From Mageeibacillus sp. UBA3781 (lineage in GTDB: Bacteria > Bacillota > Clostridia > Saccharofermentanales > Saccharofermentanaceae): a DNA stretch of 64,000 nucleotides. This document shows, one piece after another, positions 1 to 8,928 of this stretch. The translations under genes were made by a program, and so were the position numbers. The notes under the pieces are model-generated. The model was not told the origin of the DNA and searched no databases. It saw only the letters and a program-made list of their open reading frames with translations. The stretch is taken from assembly GCA_002368805.1 (NCBI GenBank), contig DFFH01000130.1, positions 12,497 through 76,496 of the forward strand. The letters run 5' to 3'. Every line of letters starts with the position of its first letter. The first letter of the stretch is position 1.

Positions 1-117
1 TGCAACTGCCTTCTCAATATCACCCTCAGATTCCTGAAGAGCTCTTTTACAATCCATAATACCGGAACCTGTCATGTCACGAAGTTCCTTGACCTGTGCA
101 GCACTAATTTCAGCCAT
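1..117 (-). CDS. tsf: Elongation factor Ts, N-terminal part (runs off the left edge)
   Basis: Only the first 39 codons are in the window. The protein begins [20 protein letters not shown] and continues with DCKRAL, the standard N-terminal UBA-like helix motif of EF-Ts, which binds EF-Tu and exchanges its GDP. The ATG is preceded by a GGAGG at good distance. It lies 53 nt downstream of rpsB on the same strand, the usual rpsB-tsf order, so the two are probably cotranscribed. The gap holds no strong terminator. Confidence 0.95.
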   Translation of the reverse strand, partial: MAEISAAQVKELRDMTGSGIMDCKRALQESEGDIEKAVA

Positions 118-170
118 TGTTATATCCTCCAATTAAATATTTGTTTAATTACGATACTTGAAAAGCACTA

Positions 171-938
171 TTATGCTTCAGCCGGAGCCTCAGCTGCTGC
201 TTCTTCAGCAACTTCCTCAGCTACTTCAGCGTCCTCAGCCTGAACGTCGAGCTGCTCGCCCTGACGGCCTTCGAGAACAGCGTCAGCCATATGACCGGCA
301 ATGAGCTTAACCGCACGGATCGCGTCATCGTTACCCGGGATTACATAATCAACTTCTTCCGGATCGCAGTTGGTATCAACGATAGCAACTACCGGGATGC
401 CAAGACGACGAGCTTCGGAAACTGCCAGGTGCTCTTTCTTTGTATCAACGATAAAGAGGCAAGCCGGGAGCTTCTTCATGCCCTGGATGCCACCAAGGTT
501 CTTATCGAGCTTTTCCATCTCGAGCTTCAGCTTAGCAACTTCCTTCTTTGTGCGAAGATCGAAAGAACCATCTTCGGACATTGTCTTCAGTTCTGCCAGA
601 CGAGCGAGACGCTTCTCAATTGTCTTGAAGTTTGTGAGAGTACCACCGAGCCAGCGGTTGTTGATGTAGAACATGTTGCAGCGGACTGCTTCCTCAGCGA
701 TGGAATCCTGAGCCTGCTTCTTTGTACCTACGAAAAGGATGTTTCCGCCGTCTGCAGCAATAGAACGTACGAAGTCATAAGCTTCCTCTGTCTTCTTTAC
801 TGTCTTCTGCAGGTCGATGATGTGGATGTTGTTACGCTCCGTGAAGATATACTCCGCCATCTTCGGGTTCCAACGGCGTGTCTGGTGACCAAAGTGTACA
901 CCTGCTTCAAGAAGCTGCTTCATAGAAATAGTTGACAT
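171..938 (-). CDS. rpsB: 30S ribosomal protein S2
   Basis: A 255-residue S2 protein of the small ribosomal subunit. The N-terminus [19 protein letters not shown] and the block [12 protein letters not shown] are diagnostic, as is the later [15 protein letters not shown] segment. The C-terminus has an Ala/Glu-rich acidic tail common in clostridial S2. The reading frame is open 57 nt further upstream, but the start at 938 is chosen because an AGGAGG sits just before it and family members begin here. It is the first gene of the rpsB-tsf pair, with its own sigma-A-type promoter (1029-1057) and a leader containing an inverted repeat (963-1010) that could carry autogenous control by S2. Confidence 0.97.
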   Translation of the reverse strand: MSTISMKQLLEAGVHFGHQTRRWNPKMAEYIFTERNNIHIIDLQKTVKKTEEAYDFVRSIAADGGNILFVGTKKQAQDSIAEEAVRCNMFYINNRWLGGTLTNFKTIEKRLARLAELKTMSEDGSFDLRTKKEVAKLKLEMEKLDKNLGGIQGMKKLPACLFIVDTKKEHLAVSEARRLGIPVVAIVDTNCDPEEVDYVIPGNDDAIRAVKLIAGHMADAVLEGRQGEQLDVQAEDAEVAEEVAEEAAAEAPAEA

Positions 939-962
939 AAAAATTCCTCCTGTTTTTTCTTC

Positions 963-1010
963 CATAAGGGCTACCCCGGTGTCTCCGGAGAACAAAAGCT
1001 ACCCCTTATG
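963..1010 (-). promoter_or_regulatory. Structured 5' leader of rpsB (inverted repeat)
   Basis: Between the rpsB promoter and its start codon the transcript contains CATAAGGG (1010-1003) and its complement CCCTTATG (970-963), closing a stem around a smaller CTCCGGAG palindrome. The octamer GCTACCCC also occurs twice as a direct repeat on the plus strand. Many rpsB genes carry a leader that S2 binds to repress its own synthesis; that role here is inference. No U-tract follows the stem, so it does not look like a simple terminator. Confidence 0.5.
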
Positions 1011-1028
1011 TGATTTTTAGCCTTTAAA

Positions 1029-1057
1029 ATGATACAATGAAGTAGCCGCATTGGCAA
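1029..1057 (-). promoter_or_regulatory. Sigma-A-type promoter of rpsB-tsf
   Basis: On the minus strand a TTGCCA box (1057-1052) is separated by 17 nt from TATCAT (1034-1029), about 90 nt ahead of the rpsB start codon. Spacing and sequence fit a housekeeping promoter. Confidence 0.7.
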
Positions 1058-1120
1058 GTGTTTTTCAAAAGAAATTCACTAAAACAGGCATTTTTATATG
1101 AAATCGAGGTCATTATACAT

Positions 1121-2458
1121 ATGAATCATCTATCCGAGCAAGAAAAAAACACTTTTAACAGCATTCTTTCTGATCTGATCGCCATTCCGAGCGTGAAGGG
1201 CGAGCCATCCGATGGCGCCCCGTACGGAGTTCAGCCGAAGGCGGCACTCTCCTACTTTCTAAAGCGCGCTTCGGAAGATGGCTTTATTGCAGAAAATATC
1301 GGAGACAAAGCCGGATACGTCCAGTGGGGAACCAAAGGTCCTCTTCTCGCCGTCCTGGGACACCTCGATGTCGTGCCGGAAGGATCGGACTGGAAGACCG
1401 AAGCTTTTACGCTTACATCTGACGGCCCGTATTTCTGCGGACGTGGTGTGGTAGATGACAAAGGACCGGTCGTAAGTTCTTATATGGCGCTTTTACGTTT
1501 TAAGAAGAATCACCCGGATCCGGATTACCGTGTCCGTCTGATCGTCGGAACGGACGAGGAGCATGGCTCCTCCTGTATGGAAAGATACTGCGAGACCGAA
1601 GAGCTTCCGGATATCGGATTTACACCGGATGCCGAATTCCCGTGTATCTTCGCGGAAAAAGGAATCTATCAGATGCATTTTGAAGCAGATCCCGATGGAA
1701 GATTTACCCTTCATGGTGGAAATGCAGCAAATATGGTTCCTCCCTATTGTGAATGCATCGATCTTAAAGAAAGCAAAGGAATATCCACAAAGGGTGTTCA
1801 GGCACATGCTTCTCATCCAGCACTTGGTATCAACGCGATCGATCTGATGCTCGATAAGATGGATCCGGCACTTCTTTCCGGTTCTCCTCTTCTTCTTTTA
1901 ATGAAGAAGTATTTCAGCGGATCATCCGAGACACCGTTTTCTTCCTTCTTCGGCAGTGACATTTCCGGAGCGATGACGACCAATGTCGGTATCGTTGATA
2001 TCAGCACGGATCACGCAAGGCTTCACGTGGACATCCGCTTCCCTGTCACGATTTCCGGCAAGGAAGTACGAAAGAAGCTTGAAGAAGCCGCAGATGAGTT
2101 CGGTGTGAAAGTCGTTGACGATTCTGTTCAGCCGCCTCTCTTTAAGGATAAGGAATCCAGACAGATCTCGGTCCTTACAGAAATCTACAGCAACTACCGC
2201 GAACTCTTCCCCTATTCCGAGGACGAGAAAGAAAAGAGAGCTGCTGCTATTTCCGAGAAAGCGGCTCCGATCGCCATCGGTGGAGGAACTTATGCACGTA
2301 CTATGCCGAATATCGTAGCCTTTGGTCCTCAGCTCCCGTGGGAGAAAGATCAGTGCCATCAGGCCAATGAAAGGATCCTCAAAGAAAGCTTGTACCTCCT
2401 CGTACCGATGTACGAAGAGGCACTGGAAAAGCTTGGCGATATTATTACCGGTAAGTGA
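1121..2458 (+). CDS. M20 family dipeptidase (PepV-like)
   Basis: A 445-residue cytoplasmic metallopeptidase of the M20/PepV (Sapep) type that cleaves dipeptides. Zinc-site motifs are in order: GHLDVVPEG (first His and Asp), GRGVVDDKGP (bridging Asp), GTDEEHGSS (catalytic and ligand Glu pair), FTPDAEFP (Asp), and near the end GGGTYARTMPN followed by CHQANE (last His). The lid or dimerisation domain lies between, with the HASHPALGINA motif. I chose the ATG at 1121, preceded by GAGGT and matching family N-termini; the frame is open upstream to 1058. It is single, divergent from rpsB, and ends 1 nt from the convergent NlpC/P60 gene. Substrate range is not visible. Confidence 0.9.
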   Translation: MNHLSEQEKNTFNSILSDLIAIPSVKGEPSDGAPYGVQPKAALSYFLKRASEDGFIAENIGDKAGYVQWGTKGPLLAVLGHLDVVPEGSDWKTEAFTLTSDGPYFCGRGVVDDKGPVVSSYMALLRFKKNHPDPDYRVRLIVGTDEEHGSSCMERYCETEELPDIGFTPDAEFPCIFAEKGIYQMHFEADPDGRFTLHGGNAANMVPPYCECIDLKESKGISTKGVQAHASHPALGINAIDLMLDKMDPALLSGSPLLLLMKKYFSGSSETPFSSFFGSDISGAMTTNVGIVDISTDHARLHVDIRFPVTISGKEVRKKLEEAADEFGVKVVDDSVQPPLFKDKESRQISVLTEIYSNYRELFPYSEDEKEKRAAAISEKAAPIAIGGGTYARTMPNIVAFGPQLPWEKDQCHQANERILKESLYLLVPMYEEALEKLGDIITGK

Positions 2459-2459
2459 T

Positions 2460-3881
2460 TTATACGAATCTTCTTACAGTGACAACGCACGACATCGGAA
2501 CATAGTCTTCCACGATTCCGCCGCGGCTTGTCGAAGCATGGATCACGACTCCGCTGCCGCAATAAAGGCTTACGTGATCGACTCTTCCGTCTCCGTCATA
2601 GTCATGGCAGATGACATCTCCGGCTTTCAGATCCTGATTCGTAACATCTGTACCCATCTTAGCGATCGATGCAGACTGATGCGGAAGTGAAATACCGTAA
2701 TAGCGCGCATATACATACATTACGAAGCCGGAGCAGTCGAGACCCTGGAGCGATGCTCCGGTATAGACGTACGGGATTCCGATAAAAGCTCTGGCATATG
2801 TCAGAAGATCACAGGAACCCGGATCCGGAATAGAACGCTTTACGGGTGCAGGTGTCGGTGTTGCCGGAGCAGAAGGTTCAGACGGTTCATCCACCTTCGA
2901 ATTCGGACGAGTGGTCGTAGGAGACGTAGGCTCATCTTTCTGCTCAGGTTTTTCTGTCTCCAGTTCGGATCTTACGAGATCAGAGCGGACATAACCTCCG
3001 TCAGAGAGCTTATACCATCCGTTACCGGTCTTAGCCACGACTTTAATTGCTTCGTCTCTGACAAGTTTTCTTACGATAGCATCATCCGTACTCGGGCCGG
3101 ATCTGACATTAACATCACCATTTGAATAGAATGTGCCGCTCATTTCTTTTTCCGTTACCTTCGGAGCAGGAGTCGGCGTCGGAGTTGCCTTCGGTTTCGG
3201 AGTGGTCTTTACATCTTCTTTCTTCTCCGGAGTTGGTGTCGGAGTCTTCTCTTTCTTCGGAGTTATCTCCGGTGTAGGAGTAGCCGTTGGCTCCGGAGTA
3301 GGTGTAGGAGTTGCCAAAGCTTCAGAAGTCAGATTCTCAGAAAGAACATATCCGGTGACCTGACCTTCTTCTGTCTCAAATGCGATATGCGACCAGGCAG
3401 ATCCGATGCCGATACGCTTCACCATGTCCGCATACTGAATCGTCTCAACGACTTCCGCATCAGAAGCAGGAGAAGAGTATACCATCATCGCTTTTAATGC
3501 ATAAACCACTTCATCCTTAGGAGCAAATGCAGCAGCATCGAGCATCTCAACTGCCACACCGTCGCGGTTGCTATGTTCGGAAATGATATAAGTATCGTTT
3601 ATAAGCGGATCCACTTCCTCATTCATTTCAGACTCGGGAGAATATCTCAGCTGAACAACTTTTGCAGATCCTGCGGCAGAAGCCTGCAGCGTCTCATCAG
3701 AGGGAACGGAGAGATATGTATCGGAAGCATGTCCGAGAGGAACGATAGGAAACAGCACGGTAATCATAGACACCACCATGATGATCGATGACATCTTCAG
3801 ACCGCGATGCAGATGACGCTCAGTCATTCTCTTTTTCAGTTCGTCATTCAGACCTATTTTCTTCGAATCCTTTTTCAACAT
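2460..3881 (-). CDS. SH3-domain NlpC/P60 cell-wall peptidase
   Basis: A 473-residue exported murein peptidase. After a basic cytosolic N-terminus there is one hydrophobic segment (about residues 30-50, signal anchor or signal peptide). Two SH3-like modules follow, then a Thr-Pro/Lys linker (TPTPTPEP repeats, plus-strand positions about 3170-3320), a third SH3_3 module containing NVRSGPSTDD, a second linker, and a C-terminal NlpC/P60 domain. The catalytic Cys is Cys383 in LDCSGF; the His residues are in VDHVSLYCG and VVIHAS. The family cleaves D-Glu-to-diamino-acid bonds in stem peptides. Start: the ATG at 3881 is only 2 nt from GGAGG, whereas the next codon, a TTG at 3878, has ideal 5-nt spacing and may be the true start. 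It ends 1 nt from the convergent dipeptidase gene. Confidence 0.9.
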   Translation of the reverse strand: MLKKDSKKIGLNDELKKRMTERHLHRGLKMSSIIMVVSMITVLFPIVPLGHASDTYLSVPSDETLQASAAGSAKVVQLRYSPESEMNEEVDPLINDTYIISEHSNRDGVAVEMLDAAAFAPKDEVVYALKAMMVYSSPASDAEVVETIQYADMVKRIGIGSAWSHIAFETEEGQVTGYVLSENLTSEALATPTPTPEPTATPTPEITPKKEKTPTPTPEKKEDVKTTPKPKATPTPTPAPKVTEKEMSGTFYSNGDVNVRSGPSTDDAIVRKLVRDEAIKVVAKTGNGWYKLSDGGYVRSDLVRSELETEKPEQKDEPTSPTTTRPNSKVDEPSEPSAPATPTPAPVKRSIPDPGSCDLLTYARAFIGIPYVYTGASLQGLDCSGFVMYVYARYYGISLPHQSASIAKMGTDVTNQDLKAGDVICHDYDGDGRVDHVSLYCGSGVVIHASTSRGGIVEDYVPMSCVVTVRRFV

Positions 3882-3920
3882 TGCCTCCAAACAGGTTATT
3901 TCCAATATAATTACATCATA

Positions 3921-3949
3921 ATTATATCGTACCTGCACCCTCTTGGAAA
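3921..3949 (-). promoter_or_regulatory. Promoter of the NlpC/P60 gene
   Basis: TTTCCA (3949-3944) and TATAAT (3926-3921) are separated by 17 nt on the minus strand, about 40 nt before the start codon. The -10 box is consensus and the -35 is a 4/6 match. Confidence 0.6.
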
Positions 3950-4112
3950 CAATTGTGACATAATTGTAATATGGCGCAAAGAATTGACGCAAAATCTCAA
4001 ATCCGTTTTAGGCGCATTTCCAAGTGTTTTGATAATCAAATGATTTCTATTGACTAGCATCAATGTCAAGATAATGATATTTTTTCAGAAGCACTGCCAG
4101 TCTATAAGAAAG

Positions 4113-4149
4113 CAAAAAAGAGCCGCCCTTTTAACAGGACGGCTCTTTT
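4113..4149 (-). terminator. Rho-independent terminator of the ileS...ispH-rpsA operon
   Basis: On the minus strand AAAAGAGCCG pairs with CGGCTCTTTT around a short loop and is followed by further T residues. It lies 25 nt after the ispH-rpsA stop codon. On the plus strand it also ends in TTTT, so it may act in both directions. Confidence 0.85.
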
Positions 4150-4173
4150 GAACGATCAAATCAAGTAAGAGGA

Positions 4174-6210
4174 TCACTCTTCAGCAGGTGTAGCCTCTGC
4201 TGCCGGTGCTTCTTCCTTAACTTCCTCTACAGGAGCAGCTTCTTCCTCATCCTTCGGTTCCGGATTGATCGGAGCTACTTCCTTGATGGAGATGCTGATG
4301 CGGCGTGCTGTCGGATTAACATCGAGGACCTTAGCCTCAACCTCCATACCTTCCTTCAGAACATCCTGTGGCTTATTCAGTCTTACATCGGAGATCTGGG
4401 ATACATGGCAAAGAGCATCGAGATTCGGCTCAAGCTCAACGAATGCACCGAACTGGAACATACGGACAACCTTACCGCGAACGATAGAACCTACCGGGAT
4501 ACGCTCTTCAATGTTATAGAACGGATCATCCTCAGCCTTCTTATAGCCGAGAGAAATTCTCTTCTTCTCCGGATCAAAATCCTTAACATATACATGTACC
4601 TTATCACCAACGGAGAGAACTTCCGACGGATGATGGATGTGATTCCAGGAGAGCTCGGATACGTGGATAAGTCCATCCACACCGCCGATATCTACGAAAG
4701 CACCGAAGTCTGTGAGGGATCTTACGACACCGTCGTACTCCTTATCCTTTTCAATACCGCTCCATACTTCCTCAGCTTTTGCCTTACGCTCATTGTTGAG
4801 AAGTGTTCTTCTGGAACCGGAAACTCTCAGGCGGCGCTTGTCCGGATCGAACTGTGTGATAAGGATCTCGATCGTCTTACCCTTGTAAGCTTCAAGATCG
4901 TTAACAACATTCAGTTCAAGCTGTGTTCTGTGAATGTAGATGTCAACTCCGCCGTAACTTGCGATGACACCATCTTTAACTACGTTTGTGATCTTAACTG
5001 TAACCGGCGTCTTATTCTCGTAAGCCGCTTCGATTTCTGCTTTATTCTTGCTGAAATCCACATGAGACTTGGAAAGAATGATCTCTTTACCCATGTCAGT
5101 ATTGCGGATGCTCTTTACGTACACTTCAATCTCTTTGTGCTCTTCAACTGCCGCTTCAAAGTCAAAATCAGGTTCAAACTCACTTCTTGGAATCTTGCCT
5201 TCCGACTTATCATGGACATCTACATATACGAAATCACTGTCGCAGGTCGTGATTGCTCCCTTCACTGTAGCGTTCTTTCGAAGCTGTGGAATGCTTTCAA
5301 TGTAATCGCCAAAATTGATGTCGTTAGACTCTGGATTCGTGTTTACCCCGTTTTCACTCATGGTTTGGATAACCTCCCTGATAATACTCACCGGCGTTGA
5401 TGCTCCTGCCGTAACTCCGATCCGCTTCACCTTGCGTTCCCTCCACATAGGAAGCAGCGGTAAAACTTCTTCGGCGCCACCAACAAGATATGTCAGCGCA
5501 CAACGATCTGAACATATGTCATAGAGTTTCTTTGTATTTGAGCTGGTCTTCGATCCTATGACGATCATAACATCGGAAAGCTCAGCCAGATCCGCAGTTT
5601 CTCTCTGCCTATTTTCAGTCGTATAACATATTGTACCAAAAATTTGATCATTTGCAATTTTTTTCTGCACGAATTCACAAATTTCTTGGAAAACCTTACT
5701 GGAAAACGTCGTTTGGGACACCCAAACGGAATCAGATTCGATATTTGGGAGTGCCTGACACTCTTCCAAAGACGATATCACCGTCACAGGATGAGTGCTT
5801 TCTCCGCAGATGCCGACGACTTCCGGATGTCCTTTCGTTCCGGTGATATATACGGGATGTCCTTCTTTTCCCGCTTTATTTACGATAGTATGGATCTTCT
5901 TTACAAAAGGACATGTGCAGTCGATGATCTCACAGTTTCTCGATGAAAGCTCCTCCATCACCTGCGGAGTAACTCCATGGGCACGGATCAATACCACACT
6001 GCCTTCATCGACCTCACCAGGTTCATGCACGAGGATCATGCCGGAAGATAAAAGATCACCGACGACCGTCTCATTGTGCGTGATCTCTCCCAGCATATAG
6101 ATCTTCCGTCCCGGATACTTTTCCAGGATGGAATACGCTGTTTTCACGGCACTTTCGACACCGAAACAAAAACCGGATGATTTAGCTGATTCGATCTTCC
6201 AGGATCCCAA
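4174..6210 (-). CDS. ispH-rpsA: Fused 4-hydroxy-3-methylbut-2-enyl diphosphate reductase and S1 RNA-binding protein
   Basis: A 678-residue fusion. Residues about 1-285 are IspH (LytB), the last enzyme of the MEP isoprenoid pathway. The three [4Fe-4S] cysteines are in SGFCFGVESA, IIDCTCPF and FGTICYTTENRQ; the substrate-binding GHPEVVG is present. The rest has four S1 (OB-fold) repeats, the third and fourth best preserved (DFGAFVDIGGVDGLIHVSEL and FGAFVELEP), then an acidic Ala/Glu tail. This architecture is known from Clostridia. The start is a TTG at 6210, with GAGGAAGG 10 nt upstream and 22 nt after the cmk stop; the open frame further upstream overlaps cmk and is not IspH-like. Last gene of a nine-gene operon, followed by a terminator. 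Confidence 0.93.
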   Translation of the reverse strand: MGSWKIESAKSSGFCFGVESAVKTAYSILEKYPGRKIYMLGEITHNETVVGDLLSSGMILVHEPGEVDEGSVVLIRAHGVTPQVMEELSSRNCEIIDCTCPFVKKIHTIVNKAGKEGHPVYITGTKGHPEVVGICGESTHPVTVISSLEECQALPNIESDSVWVSQTTFSSKVFQEICEFVQKKIANDQIFGTICYTTENRQRETADLAELSDVMIVIGSKTSSNTKKLYDICSDRCALTYLVGGAEEVLPLLPMWRERKVKRIGVTAGASTPVSIIREVIQTMSENGVNTNPESNDINFGDYIESIPQLRKNATVKGAITTCDSDFVYVDVHDKSEGKIPRSEFEPDFDFEAAVEEHKEIEVYVKSIRNTDMGKEIILSKSHVDFSKNKAEIEAAYENKTPVTVKITNVVKDGVIASYGGVDIYIHRTQLELNVVNDLEAYKGKTIEILITQFDPDKRRLRVSGSRRTLLNNERKAKAEEVWSGIEKDKEYDGVVRSLTDFGAFVDIGGVDGLIHVSELSWNHIHHPSEVLSVGDKVHVYVKDFDPEKKRISLGYKKAEDDPFYNIEERIPVGSIVRGKVVRMFQFGAFVELEPNLDALCHVSQISDVRLNKPQDVLKEGMEVEAKVLDVNPTARRISISIKEVAPINPEPKDEEEAAPVEEVKEEAPAAEATPAEE

Positions 6211-6232
6211 AATCGTAAAACCTTCCTCTGAA

Positions 6233-6901
6233 TTATTCCTTAATATATGAAAGAAGCAGATCCTGCGTCTGTTCAATATCGATCTTTGTCGTATTGATCT
6301 CGATGGCATCCTCGACCTTTACGAGCGGAGAAGCAGCACGGGTGGAATCCTGCTGATCTCTGTACTGGATATCGCGGAGGACATCTTCATAAGTAGTATC
6401 CGTAACACCCTTTTCCTGAAGCTCAAGAAGTCTTCTTCTGGCTCTTTCCTCCGCATCCGCGACGAGGAAGAACTTATACTTCGCATTCGGGAATACTTTG
6501 GAACCGATATCACGGCCATCCAGGATGACGTTCTTTCCTTCAGAGATCTTTCTCTGAAGATCTACCATTTTTTCTCTGACGACCGGGATTGCGGAAACAT
6601 CCGAAGCTGCAACTGAAACACCCGGCATACGGATCTCGGAGGAGACATCTTTCCCATCAAGCCATACATGCTGGGATCCGTCTTCATGTGTGATATCGAT
6701 TCTAATATCCTGCATCATCTTCTCTACAGCTTCTGTATCCTTTGTATCGATGCCGCTCTTTAAAGCTTTTAATCCGCAGGCACGGTACATAGCACCTGTA
6801 TCCAGATAAAGGATTCCCAGCTTCTTGGCCACACCTTTTGCCAGGGTGGATTTTCCGGAACCGGAAGGACCGTCAACAGCAATCTGATAATACTCACTCA
6901 T
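6233..6901 (-). CDS. cmk: Cytidylate kinase
   Basis: A 222-residue (d)CMP kinase that phosphorylates CMP and dCMP with ATP. The P-loop is GPSGSGKST near the N-terminus, followed by LGILYLDTGAMYRA, the CMP-binding YR motif. The mid-protein DGRDIGSKVFPNAKYKFFL and the C-terminal RDQQDSTRAASPL (LID and NMP-binding arginines) are family signatures. AGGAGG lies 9 nt before the ATG. It sits 21 nt after the HutP-like gene and 22 nt before ispH-rpsA; a cmk-ispH-rpsA neighbourhood is typical of Clostridia. Confidence 0.97.
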   Translation of the reverse strand: MSEYYQIAVDGPSGSGKSTLAKGVAKKLGILYLDTGAMYRACGLKALKSGIDTKDTEAVEKMMQDIRIDITHEDGSQHVWLDGKDVSSEIRMPGVSVAASDVSAIPVVREKMVDLQRKISEGKNVILDGRDIGSKVFPNAKYKFFLVADAEERARRRLLELQEKGVTDTTYEDVLRDIQYRDQQDSTRAASPLVKVEDAIEINTTKIDIEQTQDLLLSYIKE

Positions 6902-6922
6902 TTTTCATTTCCTCCTAATCAA

Positions 6923-7342
6923 TTAAATAGCGCGGTGTCCCAGGCCGATCGCGATCTCATTAAGATGTAAAAGGCCAATACCGAAATACACACATACGCT
7001 GATATGGTCGTTATAGCGGGCGATACCGATCTTCCCGCCGACATTCAGGCCGATCGCCTTCGATGTGATCTGGGAGATCGCTTCTCTTGCAGCCCCTGCA
7101 AGAGCACCCTCTTCATTATGATTATTCCCGATGATTCCTTCGCGCTGGGCGGCAACGACACATCTCTCGATGATCTTACTGACGGAAGAGATGAATTCTC
7201 CGCCGAAATCGGCCGCCGTTGCGTTGATTTTCTCGGCTTTCAGAGCTTCTTTAAGCTCTGCTTCTTCCTCTCGGGAATTTGTAAGCGCGATGCGGATCGA
7301 AGCGGAAGCGGTAAGTTTACTGCTGGCAATCAATTCTTTCAT
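6923..7342 (-). CDS. HutP-family protein
   Basis: A 139-residue single-domain protein that resembles HutP, the Mg- and histidine-dependent RNA-binding antiterminator of Bacillus hut operons. The C-terminal half shows the HutP pattern: a helix with AAREAISQ, then ISVCVYFGIGLLHLNEIAIG ending in GLGHRAI, like the FGVGINHI end of HutP. There is no hut operon here. Of the three His metal ligands of Bacillus HutP, only the C-terminal one is evident; the EEGALAGAARE segment has Gly where HutP has the His pair. The start overlaps the RpiR stop (ATGA), so the two are translationally coupled. Its RNA target, if any, is unknown. Confidence 0.75.
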   Translation of the reverse strand: MKELIASSKLTASASIRIALTNSREEEAELKEALKAEKINATAADFGGEFISSVSKIIERCVVAAQREGIIGNNHNEEGALAGAAREAISQITSKAIGLNVGGKIGIARYNDHISVCVYFGIGLLHLNEIAIGLGHRAI

Positions 7343-8268
7343 GATTCCTCTTCCTCCTTTTCTTCTTCAGAAGGCTGATTTCTATCTTTTCCGGTGTCAT
7401 ATACCTTATATTCTTTCCAGAGACGTTCGAGCGCTTCGAAAGACTCCTCGATATGTGCTTTTCTATGCATACCGAGAGCAACGAGAAGTGCATTGATCAG
7501 GGAGAGCGGCGCTGTAAGTGAATCTACGAAGGATGCCATATCCGAGCGGGCGAACAGAGCCACATCCGCATACTCAGTCATCGGCGTGTCCGCCTTATCC
7601 GTGATCACGATAACAGATGCGCCACGGGAGCGGGCATACTGCATCGACTGGATCGTTCTGCTGGAATATCTCGGGAAACTGATACCGATCATGACATCTC
7701 CGGGACCGATCGGAAGGATCTGCTCAAATACCTCATTGGCACTGTTGCTGTGAATATGACGCACATCATCAAAGAGCGGCGTCATATAAAAATGCATAAA
7801 GGAAGAAAGAGGCGAAGAACTTCTAAGACCCATAATATAGATCTTTTTCGCAGCAAGGATCGTAGAGACCGCTTTGCTGAACGCCTCCTCATCCATATTC
7901 TCATATGTATATTTCAGGCTGTCGATATCCGCCTGAAGGATCGACTTGACGATGGAAGCATCATCCGAGAAACGGCTGGCTGCATTGAGGCGCTGCACCG
8001 ATGTAAGCTTGACCTTCAGCTCTTCCTGAAGTGCTTTTTGAAAATGCGGATACCCTTCATATCCGAGTTCCATAGAAAAACGGACAACAGTGGATTCACT
8101 GACTCCGGTCGTTTCTCCGAGCTTGGCCGCGGTCATATATGCCGCAGTTTCATAATTGGCAAGGATATATTTCGCAATAGCTTTCTGCCCCTTGCTCATC
8201 GAGTCCATCGATTCGGTGATCCGTTCGACGACACTTGATAATGACTCGTTTCTTTTATCCTCCGTCAT
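7339..8268 (-). CDS. MurR/RpiR-family transcriptional regulator
   Basis: A 309-residue regulator with an N-terminal HTH_6 domain (TTGVSESTVVRFSMELGYEG is the recognition helix region) and a C-terminal SIS domain for phosphosugar sensing (YIMGLRSSSPL, IGISFPRYSSRTI, VIVITDKAD). Members usually control sugar or amino-sugar catabolism genes. Here the neighbours are housekeeping genes, so the regulon may lie elsewhere, for example the glycosidases or nagA in this window (inference). GGGGAGG overlaps the scpB stop, 8 nt before the ATG. It is followed by hutP with a 4-nt overlap. Confidence 0.9.
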   Translation of the reverse strand: MTEDKRNESLSSVVERITESMDSMSKGQKAIAKYILANYETAAYMTAAKLGETTGVSESTVVRFSMELGYEGYPHFQKALQEELKVKLTSVQRLNAASRFSDDASIVKSILQADIDSLKYTYENMDEEAFSKAVSTILAAKKIYIMGLRSSSPLSSFMHFYMTPLFDDVRHIHSNSANEVFEQILPIGPGDVMIGISFPRYSSRTIQSMQYARSRGASVIVITDKADTPMTEYADVALFARSDMASFVDSLTAPLSLINALLVALGMHRKAHIEESFEALERLWKEYKVYDTGKDRNQPSEEEKEEEES

Positions 8269-8271
8269 GAA

Positions 8272-8928
8272 TCAATCCTCCCCTTTTTGACCGTCCATCC
8301 AGCTCTCGATCGAGATCTGCCGGTCATCTTTATTTCCTGCCGCTTCTTCGAGAGAATCCTGAAGATCGCGGATCGTCTTATACATCATAAGTTCCATTGC
8401 AGGCATCTCAGATACTGACGAGATACCAAACTCAAGAAGGAACTGCTGTGTCGTACGGAACAATGCCGGTCTGCCCGGTGCTTCCAGTGTGCCGCATTCT
8501 TCGACCAGACCACGCTCGATCAGGCGGGAAACGATAGAGTCGGAGCTGACACCTCTGACCGCTTCGATCTGTGCTCTGGTCACTGGCTGGTTATATGCGA
8601 TAACGGCCAGTGTCTCATAGGTCGCTTGCGACATCGGAGGACGGGTCCTCGGAGCAAACAGGCGTTCCAGGACCGGTTTCATCGACGGCTTCGTGCACAT
8701 GACATATGCGTCGTCCGCTTTACGGATAAGAAGTCCGCCCCACGGGTTGGTCTCATAGTCCTTTATCATGCGCTCAAGCGTCTCTTCGACCGCTTCCTTC
8801 GGCATCTGTGTGATCTCGCAGAGCCGGTCCACGGAGATCGGATCACCATGCGCAAAAAGCACTGCCTCCAGTGCGGCAGGCAGTTCCTGTACGGTGATCT
8901 TGTTTTCATGCTCGTACGATTCAGTCAT
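8272..8928 (-). CDS. scpB: Segregation and condensation protein B
   Basis: A 218-residue ScpB with two winged-helix domains. The motif LPAALEAVLFAHGDPIS opens the first; QATYETLAVIAYNQPVTRAQ then EAVRGVSSDSIVSRL and RGLVEECG are the hallmark of the second. ScpB dimers bind ScpA, and the complex loads on SMC to condense and segregate chromosomes. The ATG at 8928 overlaps the end of scpA by 8 nt, so translation is coupled; the open frame extends to 8991 but has no family match there. It ends 3 nt before the RpiR gene. Confidence 0.95.
   Translation of the reverse strand: MTESYEHENKITVQELPAALEAVLFAHGDPISVDRLCEITQMPKEAVEETLERMIKDYETNPWGGLLIRKADDAYVMCTKPSMKPVLERLFAPRTRPPMSQATYETLAVIAYNQPVTRAQIEAVRGVSSDSIVSRLIERGLVEECGTLEAPGRPALFRTTQQFLLEFGISSVSEMPAMELMMYKTIRDLQDSLEEAAGNKDDRQISIESWMDGQKGED

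Noticed and set aside
4174..6210. Assembly error joining ispH and rpsA
   Set aside because: The fusion is well known in Clostridia and the frame is continuous without a break in codon use.
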